Assembly: GCA_029936885.1 (NCBI GenBank)
Contig: JAPYRR010000001.1
Span: 2,945-48,376 of the forward strand
Length of the DNA: 45,432 nt
Direction of reading: 5' to 3'
Source: Fidelibacterota bacterium
GTDB lineage: Bacteria > Fidelibacterota > Marinisomatia > Marinisomatales > UBA1611
The notes under the pieces were generated by a model. The model was not told where the DNA came from. It saw only the letters and a list, made by a program, of their open reading frames with translations, and searched no databases. Made by a program: the position numbers and the translations under genes. This document shows, one piece after another, positions 1 to 6,790 of this stretch (positions within the stretch are counted from its first letter, which is position 1; every line of letters starts with the position of its first letter).

Positions 1-597
1 ACTTGATGATGATATTTCAACTTGATCAAACATATGGATCACAGCCATCAGATCATCACCGGCGTGATGTTCTGGATCAGATGTTACATGACCTTTCGCT
101 ATTTCCACGGCAGCAGTTTGAATTTCATTAAAATGAAATGCATTGGCAATTCCTTGAAATAACCCGATACCATTATCACTCACAATGATATGTACATCCG
201 TATGGGAAATATATATTTTATAATTGACTTGAGTGGCAGACGCATGATCATGAATATTGTAAAAAAGAGCACCGAGAGAGAATTCACACAACTCCCGGAC
301 ATTTTGGGGAAGTGACTTTAAATGTGGAAATATTTGCGTATTTAATATGGATTTGGGGTCAAACCCTTCAGTGATATCAATGGAATTGGAATAATTGACT
401 CGGGGTTTTAATTCATAAAACCTATCTCTCGTTTTTCCGTACACTACAACTTGGTCATCTCTAATGAGTTTATTCATATGCTTCAGTATCGCTTGTCGAG
501 ACAATCCAAATTTTCGAATTGTTGCTTTAATAATATCCTTTTGATGTCGAGTGAGATTCTCGAGAATAAATTGTTTTATTGGGTCAGGTTTATGCAC
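1..597 (-). CDS. Winged-helix plus HATPase-fold protein, 3' part outside window
   Basis: The minus-strand frame is open from a TAG just upstream of position 624 to the window edge, giving 199 residues from a GTG at 597; TTG at 624 is an alternative start, and neither has a clear Shine-Dalgarno. Residues 5-60 read like a winged helix (recognition helix LSRQAILKHMNKLIRDD followed by a YGKTRDRFYEL wing). Residues 107-145 look like a GHKL ATPase: an N-box-like FYNIHDHAS with N114, and a DNGIG motif at 141-145. Near residues 178-195, HHAGDD...MFDQVEISS sits where HTH-HATPase-DUF4325 (STAS-like) proteins carry an HSGEG...FD segment. That family is my best match; the DUF4325 part would lie off the edge. 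The G2-like motif is degenerate, so ATP binding is uncertain. It is probably a small regulator, divergent from the NusG-like gene. Confidence 0.62.
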   Translation of the reverse strand, partial: MHKPDPIKQFILENLTRHQKDIIKATIRKFGLSRQAILKHMNKLIRDDQVVVYGKTRDRFYELKPRVNYSNSIDITEGFDPKSILNTQIFPHLKSLPQNVRELCEFSLGALFYNIHDHASATQVNYKIYISHTDVHIIVSDNGIGLFQGIANAFHFNEIQTAAVEIAKGHVTSDPEHHAGDDLMAVIHMFDQVEISSSS

Positions 598-806
598 GGA
601 TGAATAATCATAGTTTATTGTCAACTAAATCACATAGGATTATAAACCAAATTAAATAAATTATCAACCCGAACTTCCACTTATTTCTAAGGGAAGAAAG
701 GCCCTGTTTGAACACCACAACTGGGATAAATATTACACCATGAAATATGGGTGCACAATATGAAAGATATTATTTTTATTGGTTCATATAGATTTTAATA
801 TTCCCT

Positions 807-1313
807 ATGGAAACTGAGCATGATATGAATAAATGGATAGCAGTTTATACCAAACCTCGTCATGAGAGAACGGCTAAAAGTGAACTTGAGACCAAGGGAT
901 TCGAAGTATTTTTACCCTTACTCAAAGAAAGACGAAAATGGAGTGACCGGAAAAAATGGGTCGAATTCCCCCTATTCAAATCTTATATTTTTGTTCGAAC
1001 AGAAACTAAAAATGCCCTTTTTGTTCTTCAAACGCCTGGTGTAGTTACGGTGGTAAAATTTGGCGGCGAAGTGGCCATTGTTCAGGATAAAAGTATTCAA
1101 GCCATAAAATTGATGATTGAAGGTGGATATAGACCAATTGCTACAGATTATTTTGTAAAAGGAGATCCGGTTCAAGTTAAGGAGGGTCCGTTAAAAGGTT
1201 TGGTTGGTGAAGTGACTCGAATTGATGGCCATGACCGATTATTAATCCGTGTTGACGCAATCCAGCATTCTGTTTCCGTTCATATTGATCGGGCATTTTT
1301 AAAGTCGATATAA
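807..1313 (+). CDS. NusG-like specialised antiterminator (UpxY/RfaH-type)
   Basis: 168 residues, the usual length of NusG paralogues. The NGN domain spans about residues 8-105, opening with WIAVYTKPRHERTAKSELE and containing FEVFLPLLKERRKWSDRKKW and FPLFKSYIFVR, which is the UpxY/RfaH signature. A KOW domain follows at about 115-160 (KGDPVQVKEGPLKGLVGEV). Such proteins bind elongating RNA polymerase and suppress pausing or termination in particular operons, often surface-polysaccharide ones. Start 807 is used, but ATG 828, directly before the conserved WIAVY, is equally plausible. The next gene begins 4 bp downstream, so the two are almost certainly co-transcribed. No glycan genes are visible nearby, so its target is unknown. 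It is not the housekeeping NusG, which normally neighbours secE and rplK. Confidence 0.87.
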   Translation: METEHDMNKWIAVYTKPRHERTAKSELETKGFEVFLPLLKERRKWSDRKKWVEFPLFKSYIFVRTETKNALFVLQTPGVVTVVKFGGEVAIVQDKSIQAIKLMIEGGYRPIATDYFVKGDPVQVKEGPLKGLVGEVTRIDGHDRLLIRVDAIQHSVSVHIDRAFLKSI

Positions 1314-1317
1314 TGCC

Positions 1318-2445
1318 ATGACACCCGATTACAGAGTTGTCATCATCGGGGCTGGTGTTGTTGGTCTTGCTGTGGCACGAGCCTTGGCAGAAATAAAGAT
1401 CGAGTCTGTTCTCATTATTGAATCTGAACCCAATTTTGGCCGAGGTATATCCGGCAGGTCCAGTGAGGTCATCCATTCTGGCATCTATTATCCCGAAAAT
1501 TCATTCAAATCAAAATTCTGTATCCGAGGCAGGAATCTATTATACGATTATTGCGAGAACAACACTATTGATCACCAGCGAATAGGGAAGATCATTATTG
1601 CTAGTGAATCCCAGGAAAATGCACTCAAGGATCTGTACCAATTGGGAATCTCAAAGGGGATGGATGATTTAAGGCTACTCACCGCAAAAGAAATAAAAGA
1701 CCTTGAGCCATTTATTAAGGGGGTCCAGGGATTACTTGTCCCATCAACCGGAATTGTTGATTCTCATCAATTGATGAGTCAATTTCATCAAAGATCTGTC
1801 AATTCAAATCACGATTATTTATTTAAATCCAGGGTTAGGCATTGTGAATCTGTTCCAGGCGGATATCGATTAATGATCCAATCACCCTCTGAAGATTTAG
1901 AATCTGTAACAAGTGCGTGGGTGATTAATGCAGCAGGTTTAAACAGTGATCATATTTCAAATTTGATTATTTCCAAAAAGTTGACACCCGAAATCCTGTT
2001 CTCAAAAGGAAACTATTTTTCTCTTTCCAATCAATGGAAAAATCGTTTTTCTCACCTAGTTTATCCACTTCCTGATGTTAAACATGGTTCGTTGGGCATC
2101 CATCTAAGTTTCGACCAAACAGGATCTGTTAAGTTGGGGCCTGATGCCCATTTTCTCGAATCAAATGTTGAAGATTATTCTATTGATGAATCGCTATTAT
2201 CCACTTTTTATGAGGCAGCTTCCGCCTACATCGTTGGATTGGAGAAAAATGATCTATCACCCGATTTTACGGGGATTCGTCCCAACTTAAGATCAAAAAG
2301 CCCGGGGTTTGACGATTTTTATATTTCTCACGAAAAAGACAAAGGATTCCCTGGTTGGATAAACTTGATTGGGATAGAGTCGCCTGGATTAACTGCAGCC
2401 ATAGCCATTGGTGAAGAGGTAGCAGGATGGGTTTCAGAAGTTTAA
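1318..2445 (+). CDS. FAD-dependent oxidoreductase, L-2-hydroxyglutarate oxidase-like
   Basis: 375 residues of the DAO/LhgO family. The N-terminal Rossmann FAD-binding motif VVIIGAGVVGLAVARALAE (about residues 7-25) is followed by SGRSSEVIHSGIYYP, matching the N-S-x-V-I-H-S-G-x-Y-Y segment of L-2-hydroxyglutarate oxidases. The C-terminal GIRPNLRSK and NLIGIESPGLTAAIAIGEEVA segments complete the flavin site. Characterised relatives oxidise L-2-hydroxyglutarate to 2-oxoglutarate and pass electrons to the membrane quinone pool. Substrate cannot be fixed from sequence; glycerol-3-phosphate or another 2-hydroxyacid is possible. It follows the NusG-like gene after 4 bp. A housekeeping flavoprotein paired with an antiterminator is odd. 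Confidence 0.8.
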   Translation: MTPDYRVVIIGAGVVGLAVARALAEIKIESVLIIESEPNFGRGISGRSSEVIHSGIYYPENSFKSKFCIRGRNLLYDYCENNTIDHQRIGKIIIASESQENALKDLYQLGISKGMDDLRLLTAKEIKDLEPFIKGVQGLLVPSTGIVDSHQLMSQFHQRSVNSNHDYLFKSRVRHCESVPGGYRLMIQSPSEDLESVTSAWVINAAGLNSDHISNLIISKKLTPEILFSKGNYFSLSNQWKNRFSHLVYPLPDVKHGSLGIHLSFDQTGSVKLGPDAHFLESNVEDYSIDESLLSTFYEAASAYIVGLEKNDLSPDFTGIRPNLRSKSPGFDDFYISHEKDKGFPGWINLIGIESPGLTAAIAIGEEVAGWVSEV

Positions 2446-2487
2446 TAATTGGAATAAAATCAATGAAGACGCATTAATGATCATTTG

Positions 2488-2515
2488 AAACATTAAATTA
2501 CACCCCAAACATTAA
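2488..2515. repeat. 9-bp direct repeats upstream of the Ni-SOD gene
   Basis: AAACATTAA occurs at 2488-2496 and again at 2507-2515, 19 bp apart, ending 12 bp before the Ni-SOD start; a short palindrome, CATTAATG, lies just upstream. Two helical turns between copies would suit a dimeric regulator such as a nickel- or oxidative-stress-responsive repressor. In sequence this AT-rich such repeats also arise by chance, so the regulatory reading is speculative. Confidence 0.25.
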
Positions 2516-2527
2516 CAGGATAAAAAA

Positions 2528-3019
2528 ATGAAACTCATTTATCAAAAACTATTTATCCCCTTTATATTACTTCAGGGGTTATTATTTGCACATTGTCAGG
2601 TTCCGTGCGGCATTTATAATGATGCAGCACGAATTGTTCAGCTTCAAGAAGATTTTGCCACCATTCAAAAAGCCATGAATAAGATTAAGAATTTATCGCT
2701 TAAAAAAGATGCCACTTCGATGAATCAAATGACACGATGGATCATGACAAAAGAAGATCATGCATCTAAAATTCAAGAGGTGGTTTCAGACTATTTTCTG
2801 ACCCAACGAATCAAGGAAAAACCAAAGGGTCCCGATTATGTATTGTATGTAAACCAAACAACTATTTTGCATCAAATTCTTGTGGCGGCCATGAAATGCA
2901 AACAAACTGTGGATCCTGGTAAGGTAAAACATGGATTAAAATTGATAGATTCTTTTATTAATCTTTATTTTGATGCACATGGGAAGGACCATATACAAAA
3001 ATTGAGTGGTTCAAATTAA
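2528..3019 (+). CDS. sodN: Exported nickel-containing superoxide dismutase
   Basis: 163 residues. Residues 1-21 form a signal peptide (basic start, hydrophobic core, ending LLFA). Directly after it comes HCQVPCGIY (22-30), the nickel hook of Ni-SOD: His1, Cys2, Pro5, Cys6, Gly7 and Tyr9 of the mature enzyme map to H22, C23, P26, C27, G28 and Y30. The segment around MTKEDHASKIQEVVSDYF matches the family's conserved helical-bundle region. The enzyme disproportionates superoxide to O2 and H2O2 using nickel bound by the free N-terminal amine, His1, Cys2 and Cys6. Cytoplasmic Ni-SODs need a dedicated protease (SodX) to expose His1; here signal peptidase cleavage after A21 would do so, placing the enzyme in the periplasm. 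No sodX-like gene is adjacent. A bidirectional terminator follows. Confidence 0.88.
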   Translation: MKLIYQKLFIPFILLQGLLFAHCQVPCGIYNDAARIVQLQEDFATIQKAMNKIKNLSLKKDATSMNQMTRWIMTKEDHASKIQEVVSDYFLTQRIKEKPKGPDYVLYVNQTTILHQILVAAMKCKQTVDPGKVKHGLKLIDSFINLYFDAHGKDHIQKLSGSN

Positions 3020-3024
3020 ATGGC

Positions 3025-3065
3025 ACGATCTTCAAGATCGTTCCACATCAATCAGGATGATTGAT
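3025..3065. repeat. Two consecutive perfect palindromes after sodN
   Basis: ACGATCTT/AAGATCGT (3025-3041, one central base) is followed by ATCAATCA/TGATTGAT (3047-3065, three-base loop). Both are perfect 8-bp inverted repeats and lie between the sodN stop and the terminator. They could be RNA hairpins that protect the sodN 3' end or protein-binding sites. Neither has a T-tract, so neither is itself a terminator. Confidence 0.6.
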
Positions 3066-3074
3066 GCACTTTGT

Positions 3075-3110
3075 AAAAAGCCCACCGATCTATTGGCAGA
3101 GGGCTTTTTT
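3075..3110. terminator. Bidirectional rho-independent terminator
   Basis: AAAAAGCCC (3075-3083) pairs with GGGCTTTTTT (3101-3110) across a 17-base loop. It has a T-run in the plus direction and the complement of an A-run in the minus direction. It can end both sodN (+) and the lapA-lapB-SPOR-tRNA-Sec transcript (-), which converge here. Confidence 0.75.
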
Positions 3111-3116
3111 AAATTA

Positions 3117-3184
3117 GGGAACGTGTGAGAATCCCTGCCGAACGGCAGGCAGGGAACCCACTTTTGCGGGAACGTGTGAGAATC
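3117..3184. repeat. 17-bp duplication of the tRNA-Sec 3' end with palindromic insert
   Basis: GGGAACGTGTGAGAATC is present at 3168-3184, as the complement of the T-arm/acceptor end of the tRNA-Sec gene, and again at 3117-3133. The 34 bases between the copies contain the palindrome CCTGCCG/CGGCAGG plus a further CAGG. Duplicated tRNA 3' ends usually mark integrase attachment sites; a 34-bp palindromic insert could also be a REP/MITE-like element. Confidence 0.7.
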
Positions 3185-3259
3185 GAACTCACCGGACCTG
3201 GATTACAGGTCCCAACGGCTTTGAAGGCCGCGGAGAGCACCAGCCACTCAAGCATTCCC
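3167..3259 (-). tRNA. selC: tRNA-Sec (anticodon UCA)
   Basis: The minus strand folds as a selenocysteine tRNA. The 5' acceptor GGGAATG pairs with CGTTCCC, with one T-G wobble. The anticodon stem GCGGC/GCCGT encloses loop CTTCAAA, giving anticodon TCA with U33 present. A long variable arm (GGACCTG...CAGGTCC) follows, then the T-arm GTGAG-TTCGATT-CTCAC. The discriminator is G (3167) and CCA is not encoded. At 93 nt, with a TCA anticodon and a long extra arm, this matches bacterial tRNA-Sec, which is charged with Ser, converted by SelA and delivered by SelB to UGA codons. It begins 34 bp after the SPOR gene and may be processed from that transcript. selA, selB and selD are not in the window. Confidence 0.93.
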
Positions 3260-3293
3260 AATATTTAATTCAAGAACGAATCAGTTTATCTAA

Positions 3294-4076
3294 TTACTTC
3301 TTTTGATCTTTTGGACGATAAAGGGATCGATAATCGATCCCTAATTTCTTTTTAACCATTGCCCCAACTTTTTCTGCTTCTTTTTGGGATTTAAACCTAA
3401 CAATCCGAACTGCATGAAGCGTTCTACCGTTTGTTTTTACAGGAACGATTTCCACATCAAACCCAATTTGGGATACTTGTAATTTTAGTCGACGGGCGTT
3501 TTCGTTTTTTCCAAATGCGCCAATTTGCACCACATAGGGTTTTGGCTCCAATCGCTGTGGCTTTAAAGACAGGGCATCATTCAAATTATTGGGGGTAGGA
3601 ATTCCTTTTCCCTTAACATTTAAGGACGGGAACATATTTTGATAAACGCCAACATAATAACGGATTGAATCTTCTGCCCCAATTGCTTGAAAGGAATTTA
3701 CCATTAAATCAATCACACGTTGTACATCCGGATAACGAGGGTATCTTCGTGGAATTTGACTCAATTGTCTACCTGCTTGAGAATACAATCCTCGAGCATA
3801 AAAATATTCACCAATTTTTACAGCCGCATCCGGGGCGTAAGCTGATTCAGGATATCTATCGATCAAACTACTATATAATTCAAGGGATCTCATCCCATCT
3901 GTTTCTAATAATGCTTGGAGATACAAAACGCCAGGATCGTTTGGGTATTTGGAAATGAGTTCTGGTAATTGCTCCCGGACACCTTCAGTTTGGCCTTCAT
4001 GAAGTAGGGATAAATATAGATCTATATTTTGGCTAAATAGAAAAATCGGGAAGAGTAGCCAAATTACTTTACCCAT
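3294..4076 (-). CDS. TPR-repeat protein with C-terminal SPOR domain
   Basis: 260 residues. A short N-terminal signal sequence (MGKVIWLLFPIFLFSQ) suggests export. Residues 20-150 hold TPR-like repeats (LPELISKYPNDPGVLYLQALLE, YSSLIDRYPESAYAPDAAVKIGEYFYARGLYSQAG) of the YbgF/BamD style. A SPOR domain covers about 183-255, starting PYVVQIGAFGKNENARRLKLQV. SPOR domains bind peptidoglycan stripped of stem peptides, typically at the division septum. The start overlaps the end of the lapB-like gene by 8 bp, so translation is probably coupled. The role is likely septal wall or envelope assembly; the exact partner is unknown. Confidence 0.8.
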   Translation of the reverse strand: MGKVIWLLFPIFLFSQNIDLYLSLLHEGQTEGVREQLPELISKYPNDPGVLYLQALLETDGMRSLELYSSLIDRYPESAYAPDAAVKIGEYFYARGLYSQAGRQLSQIPRRYPRYPDVQRVIDLMVNSFQAIGAEDSIRYYVGVYQNMFPSLNVKGKGIPTPNNLNDALSLKPQRLEPKPYVVQIGAFGKNENARRLKLQVSQIGFDVEIVPVKTNGRTLHAVRIVRFKSQKEAEKVGAMVKKKLGIDYRSLYRPKDQKK

Positions 4077-5121
4077 TTTTTGAAGAAGATAATTTTTCCA
4101 GCATCATATCAACTTGGTGAGATAATTCCACAGGGGTTGATGTGGTTAAGGACAGTTTAAGTTTCATGAGGTCACCTCTCACATCTTCGCTCTTTAATTG
4201 AGTGGAATCTTCTACCAAAGATAATGCAGCACCACCTTCACCCTTTTCTTCTAATACATTGGCCAATCGGATCACCGCTTCAAAGTTGGATTCGTCTAAT
4301 TCTAAAATCCGACGATAAAAATTTTCGACCTCACTGTACCGACCCAAATCAAAAAGTGCAGATTCAATTTTCCCAAATACCATTGGTGCATTTTCAATAT
4401 CCTTCATGGCAAATAATTCCCAATTCTCAGCAGCTTTAACCAAATCCCGAGATTGTTCATATACATCACCCAAATAACGATAGGACAATCCGAATTCAGG
4501 AGAAGATTTAGTTGCTTTTTCGAAAAAAGATTTTGCCTCATCCGTTAATCCATTTTTGAGTTTTTCCAACCCCTTATAAACCTGGAATCGAGCAATTTCA
4601 GTAGAACTTTGTTTCCCAGTTATTTTTTGAATTTGTTTTGTCCAGTCTGCCGCTTCGTCCCAATTTTCTACTTTTTCTGCAAGAGATAATAAAAAGCCCA
4701 AAGCCCACAGATTCCTTTTTTCCAAACCCAATACTTGATTTGCTTCACGTCTTGCCTTTTGTAATTGATTCAGCTTTTCATAATCCAATGCTAACGATTG
4801 ATGAATCTCAACTTTTAAATCGGTTCCAAGACCGGGCCTAACTGTGAGTGATTGGTGAATCTTTGCTGCCTGTTCGGGGTTATCATCCCTAAGAATATTA
4901 CCCAATTGAAGATAAGCACGAATATGATCGGAGTCCTGTTTTACAACATCCTTTAATAAACGGATTGCTTTCCGTTTATCCGCTTTAACCATGGCATTAA
5001 GAGCCTCCGTAAAAAGGGTGTCTGTTTTAGGGGGATGGGAAGTTTTATACGAATAGAAGTAAAACAGTAGCCCGACACTTGCAATGAGTGCGAGGGCGAT
5101 ATAAAAATAGGTGGGATTCAA
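4069..5121 (-). CDS. LapB/YciM-like TPR protein lacking the rubredoxin domain
   Basis: 350 residues. One N-terminal membrane helix (about residues 5-25) is followed by tandem TPR units from about 40 to 330 (for example DHIRAYLQLGNILRDDNPEQAAKIH and APMVFGKIESALFDLGRYSEVENFY). This is the LapB layout: in E. coli LapB is anchored by one helix and steers FtsH-mediated LpxC turnover, balancing LPS synthesis. The C-terminal rubredoxin-type zinc domain of LapB is missing, and I find no cysteine in the protein. The identification rests on layout plus the adjacent LapA-domain gene, 2 bp upstream. A generic membrane TPR scaffold is the alternative. Confidence 0.66.
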   Translation of the reverse strand: MNPTYFYIALALIASVGLLFYFYSYKTSHPPKTDTLFTEALNAMVKADKRKAIRLLKDVVKQDSDHIRAYLQLGNILRDDNPEQAAKIHQSLTVRPGLGTDLKVEIHQSLALDYEKLNQLQKARREANQVLGLEKRNLWALGFLLSLAEKVENWDEAADWTKQIQKITGKQSSTEIARFQVYKGLEKLKNGLTDEAKSFFEKATKSSPEFGLSYRYLGDVYEQSRDLVKAAENWELFAMKDIENAPMVFGKIESALFDLGRYSEVENFYRRILELDESNFEAVIRLANVLEEKGEGGAALSLVEDSTQLKSEDVRGDLMKLKLSLTTSTPVELSHQVDMMLEKLSSSKNG

Positions 5122-5123
5122 AA

Positions 5124-5450
5124 TTAATATTCTCCGCCCTCTGTATCATAAATACCTTCATCAATAGCAACATTCCGAAGATCATTTAATTCATCTGAGA
5201 GTTTCCGATTTTTATTTTGCAGACTTCTCACCTCTGACTTCGCAGATAGAACTGAAAAAACTGCTGATACATAACCACATAAAATTCCGATAGTCAAAGC
5301 GCTTAATATGATCATAGATACAGATGCATTCTCAAATTCCTGAAAAAGGAGGTTCACATAAACTTTAGAATTTTCCCCAGCATTTTGAGTTAAAAAATAG
5401 ACCAAGCCCAAGATAAGAATCATGGACGCAAATATTTTAGCAAGTTTCAT
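5124..5450 (-). CDS. lapA: LapA-domain membrane protein
   Basis: 108 residues with two membrane helices (about 5-22 and 43-66) and a C-terminal coiled coil (SAKSEVRSLQNKNRKLSDELNDL). The pattern of short helix, FLTQNAGENSKVYVNLLFQ linker and a second Gly-containing helix matches the LapA (DUF1049) domain. In E. coli lapA and lapB form an operon controlling LPS assembly; the same order is seen here. The start overlaps the miaB stop by one base and the lapB-like gene begins 2 bp after its stop. Confidence 0.75.
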   Translation of the reverse strand: MKLAKIFASMILILGLVYFLTQNAGENSKVYVNLLFQEFENASVSMIILSALTIGILCGYVSAVFSVLSAKSEVRSLQNKNRKLSDELNDLRNVAIDEGIYDTEGGEY

Positions 5451-6772
5451 CAGGCAGCCTCTGCTTGTTTTACCAATTCGCCATGGAGCGAAATGCCGGT
5501 AGCTTTTGTGATTTGTAGTTGAACCATAGACTGAATTTGCACATCTTCTTTATCAAATATTACCCATTTATTTGAATCTGTTCTTCCTGCCCATTGTGCG
5601 GATGATCTTTTAGATTCCTTCTCCACAAGAACTGTTTGAATGGAACCCACTAATTCAGAATTTCTTTCTAAAGTGTGCTTTTTTTGAAGTTCAATAACCC
5701 TCACCAATCGATCTTGTTTTACATTTTCATCTACTTGATCGTCATATTCAGATGCTTTGGTACCTCGCCTGGGTGAATATTTAAAATTAAAGGCAGAGTC
5801 AAATTTCAATATTTCCATTACTTCTAAAGTATCCTGGAATTCAGCCTCTGTTTCCCCTGGGAAACCCACGATAATATCTGTAGACAACCCCACATTGGGT
5901 AAATAGTCTCGGATTCTAAGTGCAAGATTTACAAAATGGTCTCTGGTATAGGTTCGGTTCATTCGTTTTAGAATTCTATCATTACCAGCCTGTAGTGGTA
6001 AATGAACGTAATTGCAGATCGTATCATGTTTAGCCATTGTTTTCAAGAGTTCATCAGTCATATCTTGAGGATGAGGTGATGTATAACGAATTCGTTTCAA
6101 TCCAGGCACTTGAGCCACGTCATCGAGCAGGTGATGGAAATCCATTTGATCATGGGAATATGAATTAACATTCTGCCCCAAAAGCGTTATTTCAGAGAAA
6201 CCATCCTGAACGGCTTGGGTCGCTTCAGCAATTATGCTATCTACCGATCTGCTTCGTTCTCTTCCTCGGGTGAATGGGACAATACAAAATGTGCAAAACT
6301 TATCACAACCGCGCATGATAGAAATCCAAGCATTCACACCTTCATTTCGGCTCGGGAAAAGATCATCATACACTTCAAATCGAGAAAGAGTTGTATCAAC
6401 AAGACTTTTCGAATCTTCTGTTTTTCTACGAAGTAATTCAGGAAGTCTGCGATAAGAATCTGGTCCAAGAATGATATCAACAAAAGGGCGATTTTCCAGG
6501 AGGTCATGCTTTAAACTTTGGGCCATACATCCTAAAACACCGATGATAGTTTCCGGTTTTTCTTTTTTGATAAGGTCGTATCGACCTAATTGAGAATGAA
6601 CTTTTTCTTCAGCATGTTCTCGAATGGCACACGTATTTACAAAAATGGCATCTGCCTTATCAAGTTGGGATGCCTTGGTATACCCTTCTTTTTGTAAAAG
6701 TGATTCAACCAATTCAGAATCGGCAACATTCATTTGGCAACCGTAAGTCTCTATGAAATACGTCTTATTCAT
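5450..6772 (-). CDS. miaB: tRNA-2-methylthio-N6-dimethylallyladenosine synthase MiaB
   Basis: 440 residues, the full family length. The N-terminal MTTase domain supplies three cluster cysteines, C12 (YGCQMN), C48 (VNTCAIREHA) and C82 (LGCMAQ). The radical-SAM motif C156-x3-C160-x2-C163 (CDKFCTFCIVPFTRGRE) binds the second 4Fe-4S cluster. A TRAM domain closes the protein (about 372-435). MiaB adds a methylthio group to i6A37 in tRNAs reading UNN codons. The FCIVPFTRGRERSR segment favours MiaB over RimO or MtaB. It lies in a minus-strand operon, 18 bp after the M23 peptidase gene and overlapping lapA by one base. Confidence 0.95.
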   Translation of the reverse strand: MNKTYFIETYGCQMNVADSELVESLLQKEGYTKASQLDKADAIFVNTCAIREHAEEKVHSQLGRYDLIKKEKPETIIGVLGCMAQSLKHDLLENRPFVDIILGPDSYRRLPELLRRKTEDSKSLVDTTLSRFEVYDDLFPSRNEGVNAWISIMRGCDKFCTFCIVPFTRGRERSRSVDSIIAEATQAVQDGFSEITLLGQNVNSYSHDQMDFHHLLDDVAQVPGLKRIRYTSPHPQDMTDELLKTMAKHDTICNYVHLPLQAGNDRILKRMNRTYTRDHFVNLALRIRDYLPNVGLSTDIIVGFPGETEAEFQDTLEVMEILKFDSAFNFKYSPRRGTKASEYDDQVDENVKQDRLVRVIELQKKHTLERNSELVGSIQTVLVEKESKRSSAQWAGRTDSNKWVIFDKEDVQIQSMVQLQITKATGISLHGELVKQAEAA

Positions 6773-6790
6773 AAAAGGGGAAGCGGGAAT

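Noticed and set aside
3020-3293. Possible selenoprotein gene next to tRNA-Sec
   Set aside because: I looked for frames joined through TGA around the tRNA and in other gaps; none gives a recognisable protein, and neighbouring genes are full length without recoding.
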